A DNA stretch of 64,000 nt from Ancistrus triradiatus (lineage: Eukaryota > Chordata > Actinopteri > Siluriformes > Loricariidae): NCBI GenBank assembly GCA_025084515.1, contig JAJAGP010000560.1, forward strand, positions 248,001 through 312,000, read 5' to 3'. Both the position numbers and the translations under genes were made by a program. Under the pieces are notes generated by a model. It saw nothing but the letters and a program-made list of their open reading frames with translations. It did not search any database and was not told the DNA's origin. Shown here one piece after another: positions 1-13,500 of this stretch. The first letter of the stretch is position 1, and the number at the start of each line of letters is the position of its first letter.

Positions 1-240
1 TGGTTTATTTCTGCCTTTCAAGATTGCGATTCTGTTTTTTGTCAGCAGTGTTGCAAGGGTTTGTGCCTACTAGGTTTCTGTCATTAAGACGTGAATTAGA
101 TGTATATAAGACAAATTTTTATTTCCTATTATATTTTCTATTAGACCTCGACCATTAAAGTGAATGGACGTTGATTGGATGAACATTAAATGGTGCAACA
201 CAGCTAACAGAAAGAGTCTAATAACGAACAAAGGACGTGG
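1..240. repeat. Unclassified dispersed repeat, copy 1
   Basis: Bases 15-175 align by eye with 8170-8335. Both contain GATGTATATAAGACA, an AT-rich run and 'agacct...ttaaagtgaatgg/gcgtcc'. No ORF or clear terminal repeat is visible. It lies in an ETNPPL intron and is cut by the window edge. Class unknown. Confidence 0.5.
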
Positions 241-249
241 ACGAAAATC

Positions 250-410
250 AAAGAGCGAAGAACGCTCAGGCGTAGCACGACGCTAACAAGTAGCGTGGTG
301 AACGCGGATGTAAACAAAAGAACGTTGGACGCTCAGGCATAGCGCGAAGCTAACAAGTAGCGTGGTGAACGCAGACATAAACAAAAGAGCGTAGGACGCT
401 CTGGCGTGAC
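250..410. repeat. 67-bp tandem repeat, about 2.4 units
   Basis: The phrase CGCTCAGG/CTGGCGTAG recurs at 263, 330 and 397, a period of 67 bp, with GCTAACAAGTAGCGTGGTGA in the first two units. It sits inside or beside the repeat at the left edge. No coding function is seen. Confidence 0.75.
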
Positions 411-759
411 CCGGACATGGCGAGGCAGATCCACACAAGAATCAGGAACGAGGCAGGAGTGAATCCACGAACAGATGGAACGTGAAAAGAGGCAGGTAAT
501 CCATATGGGTGTAATCCACACTGGCAGGCGCTCACGGCGCGCTCAGACACAGCCGAGTCAATACAACACAATGAGCATAAGTTCCACCCGAGCTTATATG
601 CAGTCCTAGCCAGCTGTGTCAAATGAGCTCATTAGCGTTCATGCTATGGAGCGATGTGCTGGCTTGAGCCGGACGAACCGTGACATTGATAAAATAATCA
701 CTTTTTGTGATAATTTATATAACATTTTGTTGACCCTTTATTCCAGCATAAGATATCCC
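411..759. other. Intron sequence, nothing recognised
   Basis: No exon, repeat end or ORF of note. Only short random ORFs. Confidence 0.4.
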
Positions 760-1355
760 ATATGTAAAGCATGGTGGTGGTGGTATCATGGTTTAGGCTT
801 GTTTTGCTGTTTCTGGTCCAGGGCAGCTTACCATCACTGATGGAATAATGAATTCTGAGTTATACCAGCAAATGTCAGGACATCTGTCCGTGAACTGTAT
901 CTCAAGATATTATGGGTTATGCAGCAAGACAATGAAACGAAGCACACAATTTGTTCTGCCAAAGAATGGTTAAAGAAGAATGAAGTTAATATTTTATAAA
1001 GGCCTGACTTTAACTGAATAGAAATGCTGAGGAAGCAGTTGACATGACGAAACCCATGAACATCCCAGAGTTGATGCCATTCTGTATGGAAGACTGGGCT
1101 AAAATTCCTCCATGCCAATGTGCAGCACAGATCAACAATGTGACAACAGTCATCGATGCAGAAGGGGATCATGCCAGATACTGATAGCAAAGGTTTCACA
1201 CACCTTTGCCGCTCACATATATAATATTGAATATTTTTTTCTCAATAAATAAATCGCCAAGTATAATATTTTCTTGTTTGTTTAACTGGGATCTGTATCT
1301 ACTTTTGTGAAGATCAGTTTTATGTTTTAGGTCCTAGTTATGTATAAATGTAGAG
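760..1355 (+). mobile_element. Tc1-like transposon remnant
   Basis: The segment around 765-960 (GCATGGTGGTGGTGGTATCA, then a phrase for a tail-to-tail 'QQDN' region, GCAGCAAGACAATGAAACG) matches the C-terminal half of a Tc1 transposase read on plus, with many breaks. The same phrases occur at 33195-33370. The end near 1270-1355 resembles the degraded terminal repeat of the family also seen at 58571. Confidence 0.65.
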
Positions 1356-1558
1356 TTTTAAAAACTGATTTTATATTTGAACATATGAAAGACTGTGAAC
1401 ACTTGATCATAAGCTGTCTTCTAATTTCTGCTCCTTTCACCTGAAATTATGGATTGACATAGCATGACCAAATCCTACCTGAGATAAGAGTTTGTCTCTG
1501 AGTAACTAGTTTATGTATTCAGTGATGTCACAGCTTTCATTTGTGCTTTTGCCTTCAG

Positions 1559-4500
1559 TGCCTATCATGGTCATGTGTCATCACTTATTGACATCAGCCC
1601 CTACAAGTTTCACCAGCTGGCCCATAATGAACAGAGCCACCATGTGCATGTGGTAAGTGCTTAAAATTGCCACACCAACCTATCCACATTCATTGACTTA
1701 ATAGTCTACTCCATTCTCTTTCTCAGTCCCAGTTTCTCTGGCTATACACACATTATAGCGTTACCATACAAAGCATATGTTTCAGTTTCAGAGATTGTTC
1801 AGTGGAAGGGCTTCCGGCAGCGACTTTATTCTGCCACTACTGTAAATGCATTTGGAGGTATTTACATCTAAACAGTATTTTATTCCTAAATACCAGGAAT
1901 TGTGGAATATTATACCATGCTGAAAATGTTTACAGTAAATTACTGGAATGTGCAATGCATCCTGCAATGTTTTACTGCAAAGATGCTGTCAACCTAACAG
2001 TTCATCAACCCCAAATTAGAAAACGTTGGAACAATATGGAAAAAAACAGTGTTTCTTACATTTACTTTGACTTTTATTTCATTGCAGACAGTATGAACTT
2101 GAGATACTTCATGTTTTGTCTAACTTCATTGCATTTGCTAATAAACATCCCTTCTTGCACTTCAGGCCTGCAACACCTTCTAAAAAAGGTTGAGATGGTA
2201 TTTACCACTTTGTAATGTTGTCATTATTTTTCACCACACTTAAAATACATTTTGGCACTGAGGATACCAGCGAATTAGTGTTTCGGGTGTTATTTGGTCC
2301 CGTTCTTCCTGCAAACACGTCTTTAAGATGTGCAACAGTACGGGGTCATCGTTGTTGCATTTTTCGTTTCGAAATTCTCCACATTCTCTATTGGGGACAG
2401 ATCAGGACTGCAGGCAGGCCAGTCCAGTACCTGTACCCTCTTCTTCCATAGCCATGTCTTTGTAATGTGTGCAACATGTGATTTTGCATTGTCTTTTTGA
2501 AAAATGCATGGATAAAGCTGTCTTATTTGAGGCAGCATATGTTGCTCTAAGATCTCAGTGTACTTTTCTCAGTGTAAATGACCTTTGCCAAGGGCTCTGA
2601 CACAACCCCATACCATGGTAGAGCATGGCCTTTGGACTTGACGCTGATAACAGTCTGGATGGTCCTTTTCGTCTTTGGTCTGGAGCACACGGTCTCCATT
2701 TTTTCAATGATCTGGAATACTGATTGGGATGACTACAATATACATTTCCACCATGTGATGGACCATCCCAGATGCCTCCGATCCCAGACAAGTCGACACC
2801 TCTTCAGGACATGGCTGACATAAAGCTTCTTTTTTGCAATGTAAAGTTTAAGTGGCATTTGTGAATGTAACTCTGTATTGTAGAGCTTGACAAAGGTTTG
2901 CCAAAGTGATCCCTTGTCCGTGTGGTTCTATCAGCTATTCATGAATGACGGTTCTTGATGCAGTGGCGTCTGAGGGATAGAAGATCACAAGTGTTCAGCT
3001 TAAGCTTGTGCCCTTGCCCTTTATGCACTAAAATTCCTCCCGATTGCTTGAATCGTTTAATGATATTATACACTGTAGAGGGAGAAATATGCAACTCCCT
3101 TCCAACATATCTTTCAGGTACAATGTTTTTAAACATTTCAATAATTTTCTCACACATTTGTTGGCAAACTGGAGATCCTCTGCCCATCTTTGCTCATCAA
3201 AGACTTCCTGGCTACTGTTTTGTATCAAATCATGATTACAATCATTACCCCGTCCCAACTTTTTTTGGAAAGTGTTGCAGGCCTGAAATGCAGGACTGGA
3301 TGCTTATTAACAAATTAAATGAAGCTGACCAGACAAAACACAAAATATGTCAGGTTCATACTGTCTGAAATGAAATAAAAGCCAAAGGAAATGTAAGAAA
3401 CACTGTGTTTCTTATGTGCATTTTCCATTCTGTCCCAACGTTTTCTGACTTGTCAGAAATGATTTAGCTGTTACAGCTAAGACTCTCCCAATCACATAAA
3501 TATTGAATGCTGTTTAATCTAATTACGTAGATATGACTACATTTAAATTTTATGTGCTTTTTTACATTTAGTCATCTTCACATTCTTTTTTTTTGTAAAA
3601 ACTTTACTCACTCACTCATTCACATTTAGTGCATGGTAGGAACCACCCCTGGACAGGATATCAGTCCACTGAAGGGCACATGTTCACACACACACACAGT
3701 TTCTCTCAATGGGACACTTCAGAGACTTCACTTTACCACATCTTTAGAATATGGAAGGAAACCGAAGTACCTGGGGGAAATCCACGAAACAACAGTTGGG
3801 TTTGTGGAGCTGTGTGGCGACAGCCCTAACGCTGCACCCAAAAATACTATTAAGAATAATCGTTATAATAACATAGTAATTAAATGTTTAATTAAAGTCA
3901 AAAACATGTCAAATATGTTAGCCCACTACCTTCTAGCCAGGTCTGGTGTTCAGGGTTAAAACATGAAAAAAGGTACAGAGTTTGAATTTTGTATCATTTA
4001 ACATGAACGTAAAAATCGATTCACGAGTCACGATTCAGTACACAGTAATTCAGGTCCACAAAAGCCCTAAGAGAAGATCTCCACTGTGTTTATTGTGTTT
4101 TTCTTTATTTGTACATCTACAGTACTGTATTCTTAGTGCAAATAAGTCTCCATGGGTTGTAAATAGTTAGTTTATGAGAGCCAACTGAAAGCAAAACAGT
4201 TACTGAATCCTCCAGAACACAGGCTGCAGTTGGCTTAGCAGCTATTCTAGCACCCAGAATTCATCAAAAGAGTAAGTGTTTCACTTTCAATCTATTATTC
4301 ACTAAACTACTTGAGATTTTTCAACACTTTTTTTGTTAATGATTTTGGCCAACTGTAGGTTAATATAAGTGTTTTAAACAACAACAGTTCATGATACATT
4401 TAACTTATGATGGATTTGTTGGAACGTATCCCCGCGTAAATCAAGGAGCACCTGTACAATCCAACTCCATTAATGCATGTAATGCCTTATACAGTGTGGA

Positions 4501-7500
4501 TTTTCTGGGGGTCTGGAACGGATTAAATGAATTTACATCATTCCTTAAGGGAAAAATGTGGTCGTTTTCGGTTCTTGACAAGCCTTCTGGAATTAATTAA
4601 TGACAAGAACCAAGGTATCACTGTATTCTAAGAAAATGCCAAACCCTTATTATGGCCACATCCTAGACAAGCTCATCTGAAATTCATCTGAGTTTTTAGG
4701 GACGGACTCTTATGCAGATGATTTGTTGGAATCAATATCTTAGGTCTAAAGTCTTGTCTTGGGTTCAGCTTGATCCACTGCTCACTGACTGAGCAGGATT
4801 GCATTACTTTGACCTGTGTCTCAAAAGTTTTAAGTGGTCTTAAGATGAGGGAGCAGTGTTTCTGAGCCCTTTTTGAGTTGACACTCCTGCTGTGTGCTAC
4901 TCAGGCTCCGAGTCCAGACATCTACAGAGGGAAATACAGGGAGGACCACCCAGACCCTGCTACCGCCTATGCAGATGAGGTCAAAGATATTATAGATAAA
5001 GCTCACACAAAAGAACATAAGGTATGATCTTCATAGAAAATTGTTCTTATGGAATGACATTATTTTTTAAATTTAAATTGAAGTAATACTTGAAATGTGT
5101 CATCACTACTGTGGTACTGGATTATTGTTCAGGTCGTAGGTAATTGCAGCTTTGAAGGGTAAAGTCTTTCACCTCTCCACACAGAGGATTCCTGTGACCT
5201 TTCTCCAGATGTTTATCAGCATTGAAATTGCACTTCATCTTCCCCTTCTAGGCTCCCTCTTTTTTCTACCTGCTTCTTTCTCCCTTCATCCCAGGTTGTA
5301 CAACTTCTTAAGATCGCACTGATTTGCAGCATACGATAACCCTCTGTTGCAGGGGAGTGAAGTTTCCGTTCCTATACATTTCTCATTACTGTTATCCAGA
5401 CTTCTCATGATGGAATTGAGTTGGAGCTTCATGATCAAGACAGTTAGACTTTGTGGATCCTGAAAGAACCTGTTCTTCCAGTCATGCCTTCCCCAATTGC
5501 CTTTTCCTTTTCTGCAATGCTTTCCGCATGTTATTTGCTTGCAGCGACTTTTTAAGGGCATCTGTTGTCCATTTCGGCTGATGTGTTCAGCAAGATGACT
5601 CAAAAAAGGAGCACGTCCACAGATGGGCTACATGACTTCCTCACGCTTGTTGCAGTTGGGCTATGGGGGTCTTACATGGTCTTCTCTTGTGTAGATTGCT
5701 GCTTTCATTGCTGAGTCGCTGCAGAGTTGTGGAGGACAAGTCATTCCTCCAGCGGGCTATTTCCGAAAAGTGGCACAGTATGTACCATCAGTAAATGTAA
5801 TTCTATTGACAAAAGATAAACACTCCTCTATTTTACTTAATGACCTGCATCAGGTCGAACACTTATTAGGGCCCGGCCAATATCTGGTTAGGCAGATTAA
5901 ACTGGCTGATATCAAGGTCCCACTGACATTTCTGTTATAGGGCAGATAAAGCACTAATGGAGCCTCTTGAAGTGGTCTGAACTGTAGGCAGTTAAAACAC
6001 TCAGGAGTCTCCAGATAATGTACTTTAACTGTGCAGACATATGGGAACCACTTTTTTCCCATTCATTGACTTTTTAAAACAGCTTTATTAAAAAAATTCA
6101 CAATTCAATACACAAATGCACTCATTGACAAAAAAGTAAAGCTCCAAGAGACGTTGGGATTGAATGAAACGTTGTGTGAATCTGATAATGATATATGTAA
6201 GTGATTACAATATTAGAGCAAAATGATTCGTTTGATGGGGAAAACTGTACAATTGAATGAGTCTCTAGTACCCTGTTAGGCTGCCTCTAGCCTAGATACA
6301 AGATGAGATACGGTTGGCCATGGAGACATACAGGTTCTGTATGGTATCCTGTGGTACATCCTAGGTTCTGTACAATCATAGGTTGCCAAAGCTGGTTCCA
6401 TAAATGCATGATTGGCGAAAAATCTGGTGAGTGAGCAGTACATGGAATTGTTGGAATCTGGTGGAAACCCTTTCTGTGTGTAGGGAGCATTATCCTGCTG
6501 AAAAATTCCAGTTGGAAGCCTTGCAATGAGAGGAAACACACATGCACATATCGCTGATTTGTTGGTGTCCCTTGTATCACTACTGGGGTGACTGGGGTGA
6601 TATGTAATGGCTCCCCAGATCATCATACCAGCAGTTGCGGAAGTGTGTTACCCCACAGCAAAGGTAGGATTGAAGCGCTCACCACAAGGCCCTATACTTG
6701 AACCTGACCATCTTCAGATCTCAACCAGACTGGATTTGCCATTAAAAGGTGATATGGTTCCAGTTTGTAGCAGTCCAGGTTTCTCGTTCATGACACCACT
6801 GCAAATGAAGGAGACTGTGGCTGGCTGTCAACGGCAGGACAAGAAGTGGGCGCCATGACAACAATTTCTTTCTGCTAAGCACCTGGAAATGGTTAGGGGT
6901 GTGTAGTGAAGGTGCCATCTGTGTCTGGATGGTGGACAACGAAACTGTGGGAGCTGTTTATGCTTGTCAGCGGATAAAACGATCCTCTCTACTGGTGGTC
7001 TGTCTGGGCCATCAAGAGCCTGTGCTCCCAACTACTGCTCCCAACACCTCCTAACAGCTAGGTCAGAATGGCCTAGATGGTGGGCAATTTGTCAAAATGA
7101 CCATTCTGCTTCTCTCAGTACCCCCTCTCAAAGTCTGTCAACTGGGAAAATGTCTTCAAGTGCGCCGTAGAGACATGTCAAGCAATCAGTGATTTCTCAC
7201 CAAGAGGTATACCACCCAAAAGTATCCTCTAAGAGCCTTTTTATAGGACAGTGGTGGAAGGATTTTTACGCCCTCTTGTGGTAAGACCCAGTGTTTAATC
7301 AGACCACACCTGTAATCATCGACATATCTGCCTGAGACATAACTGCATGCCGAGTTTTTCCGTAATTCGACACACGTTATTTTTTTGTCAATGAGTGTAC
7401 AACATACATACTGCCTCTTGCATACACTACACCAACAAAAGCCGTCGCACCAACATCATCATAGCAATTCCAGCACCTATTCCTCTTCTTTCACAATGCA

Positions 7501-10500
7501 TATTCCACATTCCCACCTCGTACTCTTATATATATATCGACATAAATGCATTTACTGTCACTACTCCCAATTTCAAACGCTGTCATGCGTATTGCTTTTT
7601 TCCTTAACTCTTCATTCCTTAGTCTTTCTAAATGATCTGTAACGACTACCTCTGCTGTAATATTGCTGCAATATTAGTGTGATGAATGACAGTTTTACAC
7701 CTTGTGCTCCAGATTTGTGTATTCACTATACAATTAACCAGTACAGATCATGTAGATTTTCAGGGACATCGCTAAAAATCTTCATTGCCCATTCCCACCC
7801 ATTAGCCATATCTCCCCTATCATATAACACTTGTCCATAGAGGAAGATGAGGGCTTTGTGAACTGTAAAACAAGGCACCATTTGTCTGAACTGCAGTAGA
7901 TCAACAGCTACCTACCTCCTTTACTGTACAGGTATGCGCCATTTAATGTTCTGTGAGACAGGACATTGACCAAAATCGATGTTGACTGGACATTACAGAC
8001 AGTCTCCCAACCCAGTATTTTAGATACTTTGCACATAGTGTTTTATTTTAAACAATCATATTAATTATAACACAATTTGAAACCATTTAGTACAACCCTG
8101 TACTATGCAATACTGAATTCTTATCTTAGTATTGTTTCTAAAATATGAAACACAAAAGGAACTTTGTTGTTTACTGCCTTCAAGACTGCAATCAAGACCC
8201 ATCAGCAGGTGTCGCAAGGGTTTGTTCATACTAGCTATTTGTCATTTAGACATTTATTAGATGTATATAAGACAGATTTTCATTTCTTATTATAATTCTT
8301 AAGACCTTGGATGTTAAAGCGTCCAAGCGTTGAGCGTTATATTCGTGTAGGCCCACAGCTATGGATGGCTATGAGAGTTCCAAGGATCAGGGGCTTTCAC
8401 TCTACATATGATATGCTAATTTAATTTAAGTTTAATACATTTTAATAGTGATTTTAACAAAAGACATAGTTTAGAGAGCTGAATATGCCAAAAATGGCAA
8501 GAAAAAACTTGAAACACACAGGGAAGAAACCGTAAGAGGAACCAGCACCAAATCAGAGATCCATCCTCATCTGGGTACTGGACAACAAGATTGAGTCCTT
8601 GTAAAGCAGAATATAAAACATATTGAGCAGTCACCATGTATGTTACCAGACGTCCAGTGTAGCATATTGTAAATAAGCAAAGATAGAAAACAGGTTTAGT
8701 AAAACTGTAACAGTTTGTACTCTATGAGGCTGCTTTGTTGTACCACTCTGGAGGCCGTTGAAACCCTGTCTAACTAAAACTGTTGTTGTGTACTTAAATT
8801 TTCAACATTATAAGGGTGATGTTATAGAATCAGGGATACAAACATTTATCATTAGTTGAGCCCTAATTAAATTGTAGTGTGTTGTTGAGTTTTGACTCCC
8901 TACTTTGACTTATTACTACTACAGTTATTTCAAGTCAATATTTCGTTAACTGTTCATGTTAAACAAATCAGACGGTACCATCACATACTAGTTCTCCATT
9001 ATTATGTACTGACCGTGTGTGTAGAAATAGTCTCCACCATGTAGGTTTTTCACAGCTGTGATTGTATGTGTGTATATCACAACTACTTACACCTACTTTC
9101 TTTCCACAGGCACGTGAGAAATGCAGGTGGCCTCTTCATTGCTGATGAGGTACAAGTCGGGTTTGGAAGGGTCGGCACCCATTTCTGGGCGTTCCAGCTG
9201 CAAGGTGATGACTTTGTGCCTGATATAGTCACAATGGGCAAACCGATTGGTAATGGACATCCAATGTCCTGTGTGATAACTACCAGAGAGGTGGCTGAGG
9301 GTTTCATGTCATCTGGAATGGAGTACTTTAATACAGTAAGAAATATTTCTTCAGATTTAACAATTTTTTAGAACACCAGGAGTCACCATTTTTTCAAAGA
9401 CAATACAGTTTGTGAAATAAATGTGTGTTAATGCTGTTTGTAGTACATTGTTTAATATACAGCGCTACCTTGGTTCTCGGCCACCTCGGAACTTGTTGAA
9501 TTCAGTTCGTGACGCATTTTGACCAGAAAAATTTGTCCCGGTCCTCATCCTTGCTTAAACTTGTATGAGTCAAGCCATGGGACTCATTTCAGCCGCAAGT
9601 TGATTCGCTACCCAGTGATTCATTGATTCAGGTTCACAATAGCCTTGCTCAGAGAAGATCTTAGCTGTTTGTTTTTACATCTACAGTACTGTATTCTCAT
9701 TTACATGAGATTGATAAACACTTTCAATACTAAAATAAGCGTTATGTTAATGATTTTGGCCTTCTGTAGGTTAATTTAAGCTTTTTAATCATTAACTTTT
9801 AAACATGAGCTGAATCTCCATCTACAGATGCCATAATGTACGGTAACTGCATTCATTTAAGGTGGACTGGAAAATGCAAATAAGCTGGTGAAGAAGACGC
9901 CAACTTCTGTCTCCGCTATGATACACCAAACACTCGTTAAACTCCTTGCTTCACGATATATTTAACTTATGATGAATTTGTTGGAACATATCCCCTTCGT
10001 AAATCAGGGAGCACCTGTACAATACAACTCCATTAATGCTTGTAATGCCTTATACAGTGTGGATTTTTTGGGGATCTGGAATGGATTAATCACATTGTTA
10101 ATTATTTGAAAGATTTACTCAGTACTCTTCATTTTCGGTTCTCGACAAGCCTTCTGGAACAAATTAACAACAAGAACCAAGGTAGCAAGAATTAAGATTA
10201 CAAGACTTATGCATCAGTTTCAATAATGTCATCATAATTAATAAATGTGTGTGTATTGTTTAGTTTGGTGGCAACCCTGTTTCATGTGCTATCGGGTTGG
10301 CCGTGCTGGATGTGATCGAGAAGGAGGATCTACAAGGCAATGCCCTACGAGTGGGGAGCCACCTGACTGAGCTATTGGAGAAGCTGAGAGAAAAACACCT
10401 CTTAGTAGGAGATGTCAGGTGCCGTTAAACTGTCATTGCTTAGAACTTCTTATACACTTTCTACTTTTGTGTTTCCTCATTGAGTTTTGATGCCCTTTTC

Positions 10501-13500
10501 CGGAATTAGAGGTGTTCAGTGTACTTTTAACTTACTAGTGGCGCTGTGAGGTAAAGTGGGTGCTCAAAAAATGTGTATCACTGCGCAAAGTGTCTGAGCA
10601 ATACGTAACATATGGATGATACACATTTTTACAAAAAAAGAGTCAGAGCTCTTTCTCAGTAATTGGAGCGTGAAAATCAAACAAGAGAATGGACTAAAAA
10701 CCTGAACCCAGGTTACTACAATGGTGGATGTGACACAGGAGACACACGCCGGGAGTGGATCCGACCAAAGGTGGCGTTTATTGGACAGAACTAGCAAACT
10801 AAATAAACAATACGAGTCATGGATAGGAATACGGACGAGGCGAGGAAGACCCGAGTCGAATAGGGAGAGACGAGGTCTGGAATCGAAGATCAAAAGGAAA
10901 CGAAACTAGGTATGTGCATTCTACGCTTGGCTTGAAACGAAACCACCAATGAGTAGAAGATGAGAAATAGGTGTAGATGATAGAAGGTTGGAGAGAGAGA
11001 AAGTGGTAGAAGGTGGGCATGGTGCACAAGTCTGAGTGCAGGTGTGACAGTTCCCATGATGGAGCTAGGACTCCAATGATGGCCCCACAGAGTTTCCTCT
11101 CTGGACAACAACTGGGAGGATTCCAGGATGTCTCACCCTGCTGTGGAACAGACACCGCCGCGGCCATCATAGTATCGGATGACGTCGCGACGGTGTCCAG
11201 CGCGAAAATCGTCTGCCTGTTTAATCCGGGAACAGGCGTAGACATGACTGGCTCAGGAACAGCCCTCCTCCTGACTGATCCTGGAAGGAGGGCCGACCTG
11301 GCAGGCTCCAAGATGGGAGACGACTTGGCTGGCTCCGGAATGGGAGATGACTGCCTCTGGGGAGAGAGAGGACTTGTCTAGCTACGGGCCAGGAGACGAC
11401 TTCGGGACAGGCACCAGGACGGATGACCTCGGGACAGGCACGGGAGTGGATGACTTCAAGACAGGCCCTGAGGGGGATCAACCACGGGACAGGCACCGAG
11501 GCAGACGACCTCGGCGCAGGCACCGGAACGGACGACCTCAGCGTAGTCACCGGAACGGACGACCTTGGCACAGGGACCAGAACGGACGACTTCTGCACAG
11601 GAACTGGAACGGTCTCGGGCACAGACGACCTCTGGACGGTGTCGGGCACAGAAGACCTATGGACAGTCTAACGACAACTGGACCCCTCTGACAGCCGGCA
11701 AGCGGAGGATACAGCAAATGGCGGGTGAACTGGGGCACAGGCAGACGGCTGGTGAGCCGAGCCCTCGGCGTAGACATGCCGAACAGTGGGGCTAAGGAGA
11801 TGCTTTGCTCATCCTTGAGAGGAGGGCCAAAAATAGCCTCGAGTGCCTCCAAGAACTGAGGGAGGGTAGAAACTAAAGTAACGCAGGCATTGGAAACAAA
11901 ACTTCCTATAAAGCTCTGGGTTGCCGTCAAACCTTTCGGGTAAAGCGATCTCGACGGCCAAGGACGGAACAGTGGCCAACGGAGATCTGGAGGGAGGTGG
12001 AACTAACAATGCGGAGGTCGCGGTAACCAGGGCTGGGTTAAACTGCGACATGCTCTGTAAGAGCTCGTCCACGGTTTGCACCAGCAAGCTGAGCGTGTGC
12101 TGCTTTTTTGCGAGTTGTGTAATGGCTAGCGCTACTTCATCCATCTGAGCAGACAGAACTCGGACATCTGGTTACCAGTCTTCGCGACCGGATGGGAGTC
12201 TGATCCAGGACTCGCAGCCTCCAAGCATGGCTAAGTTTAGGGATAGGAGACACGCAGGGAGTGGATGAGACCAAAGGAATCCATGATTATTTATTAATGT
12301 GATATGTAGATAATTATTAATGATAATTATCAATGTGCTTGTGAGAATCTACAGTAATGTTGTACTATCTATGATTATCCACTTTCTAAAACCTGAACTC
12401 ATCCCAACAATGGGAATTGTCTTATTAAAGGACTGTTTTTTTGAACATTCATTTGAATTCAGTGGCCAGATCTGAGAGAGACATTACCATATACCTTTAA
12501 GGCCATGTGTCAAAGAATGACAAATTATGTGTATGTGTTTTCCAGAGGTCGTGGCCTTTTTGTTGGGGTGGAGCTGGTGAAAGATCGGGTTAAAAGAACT
12601 CCTGCAACAGCTGAAGCTCAGGATGTCATTTACAGGTAAAACTATTTCCATTGAATCATATACCCTAAAGGTTTGTGAGTGTCTGCATTATAGAATTTGT
12701 CTATAATTTAAGTAAAGAGTACAAGTACAGGAAAAAGTGAATACAGCTACACTTTCTGATTCTGGCACAGACTGAAGGATCAGCGGATTTTATTAAGTGC
12801 AGATGGCCCACACCGTAACGTCCTGAAGTTCAAACCCCCCCTGTGCTTCTCCAGAGAGGATGCAGACTTGGCAGTTGGAAAAATAGACGGCATTCTCACA
12901 GGTAACTTAGTAGGAGGCATGTTTAGTTTTCGGTTCTCATGTCTGTAATCAGGTTTGATGTCAGTGTCTGTTTCAATCTTTTAAGAACTTGAGACAGCTT
13001 TGGGCCTCCAGATGTCTGAAGCTACAGAGCCTGCTAGTGCACAGAGCAAGCGGAAGGTAAGGTGAAATCAAAGTCAAAGAACCTTCAAATTTCATGAATA
13101 GAGATTCGTAAATTTTATTAAATTGACCACGAAGATGCAATTTAAATGATAAACTGTTTGTTTTAGTATTTAATGCCCAAGAATATGGCCTAGAACAGCT
13201 GTTTTGTGATAGCTTTTGCACAAAGCATATACTAAAATATTGTGTACCCAATTTGTATTACACATAAATGCCTTTAAACATGTATTGAACATTAATAATC
13301 TGATTCAAATCAACCTCAAACCAACAGCTAAACAAAATATGAACTCTAACAAGTGTTAGAATCAATATACACCGCTCAAAAAAATAAAGGGAACACTCAA
13401 ATAACACATCCTAGATCTGAATGAATTAAATATTCTCATTGAATGCTTTGTTCTGTACAAAGTTGAATGTGCTGACAACAAAATCACACAAAAATCAAAT

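Noticed and set aside
5286..5603. Minus-strand ORF of 105 codons in an ETNPPL intron
   Set aside because: No recognisable domain and it lies antisense in an intron. Not called.
11221..11930. Overlapping ORFs of 76-142 codons on both strands
   Set aside because: They arise from a GC-rich minisatellite that is open in several frames. The peptides are Val/Pro/Asp/Gly repeats and only the upstream 12144-11809 segment looks like a real Gag piece.
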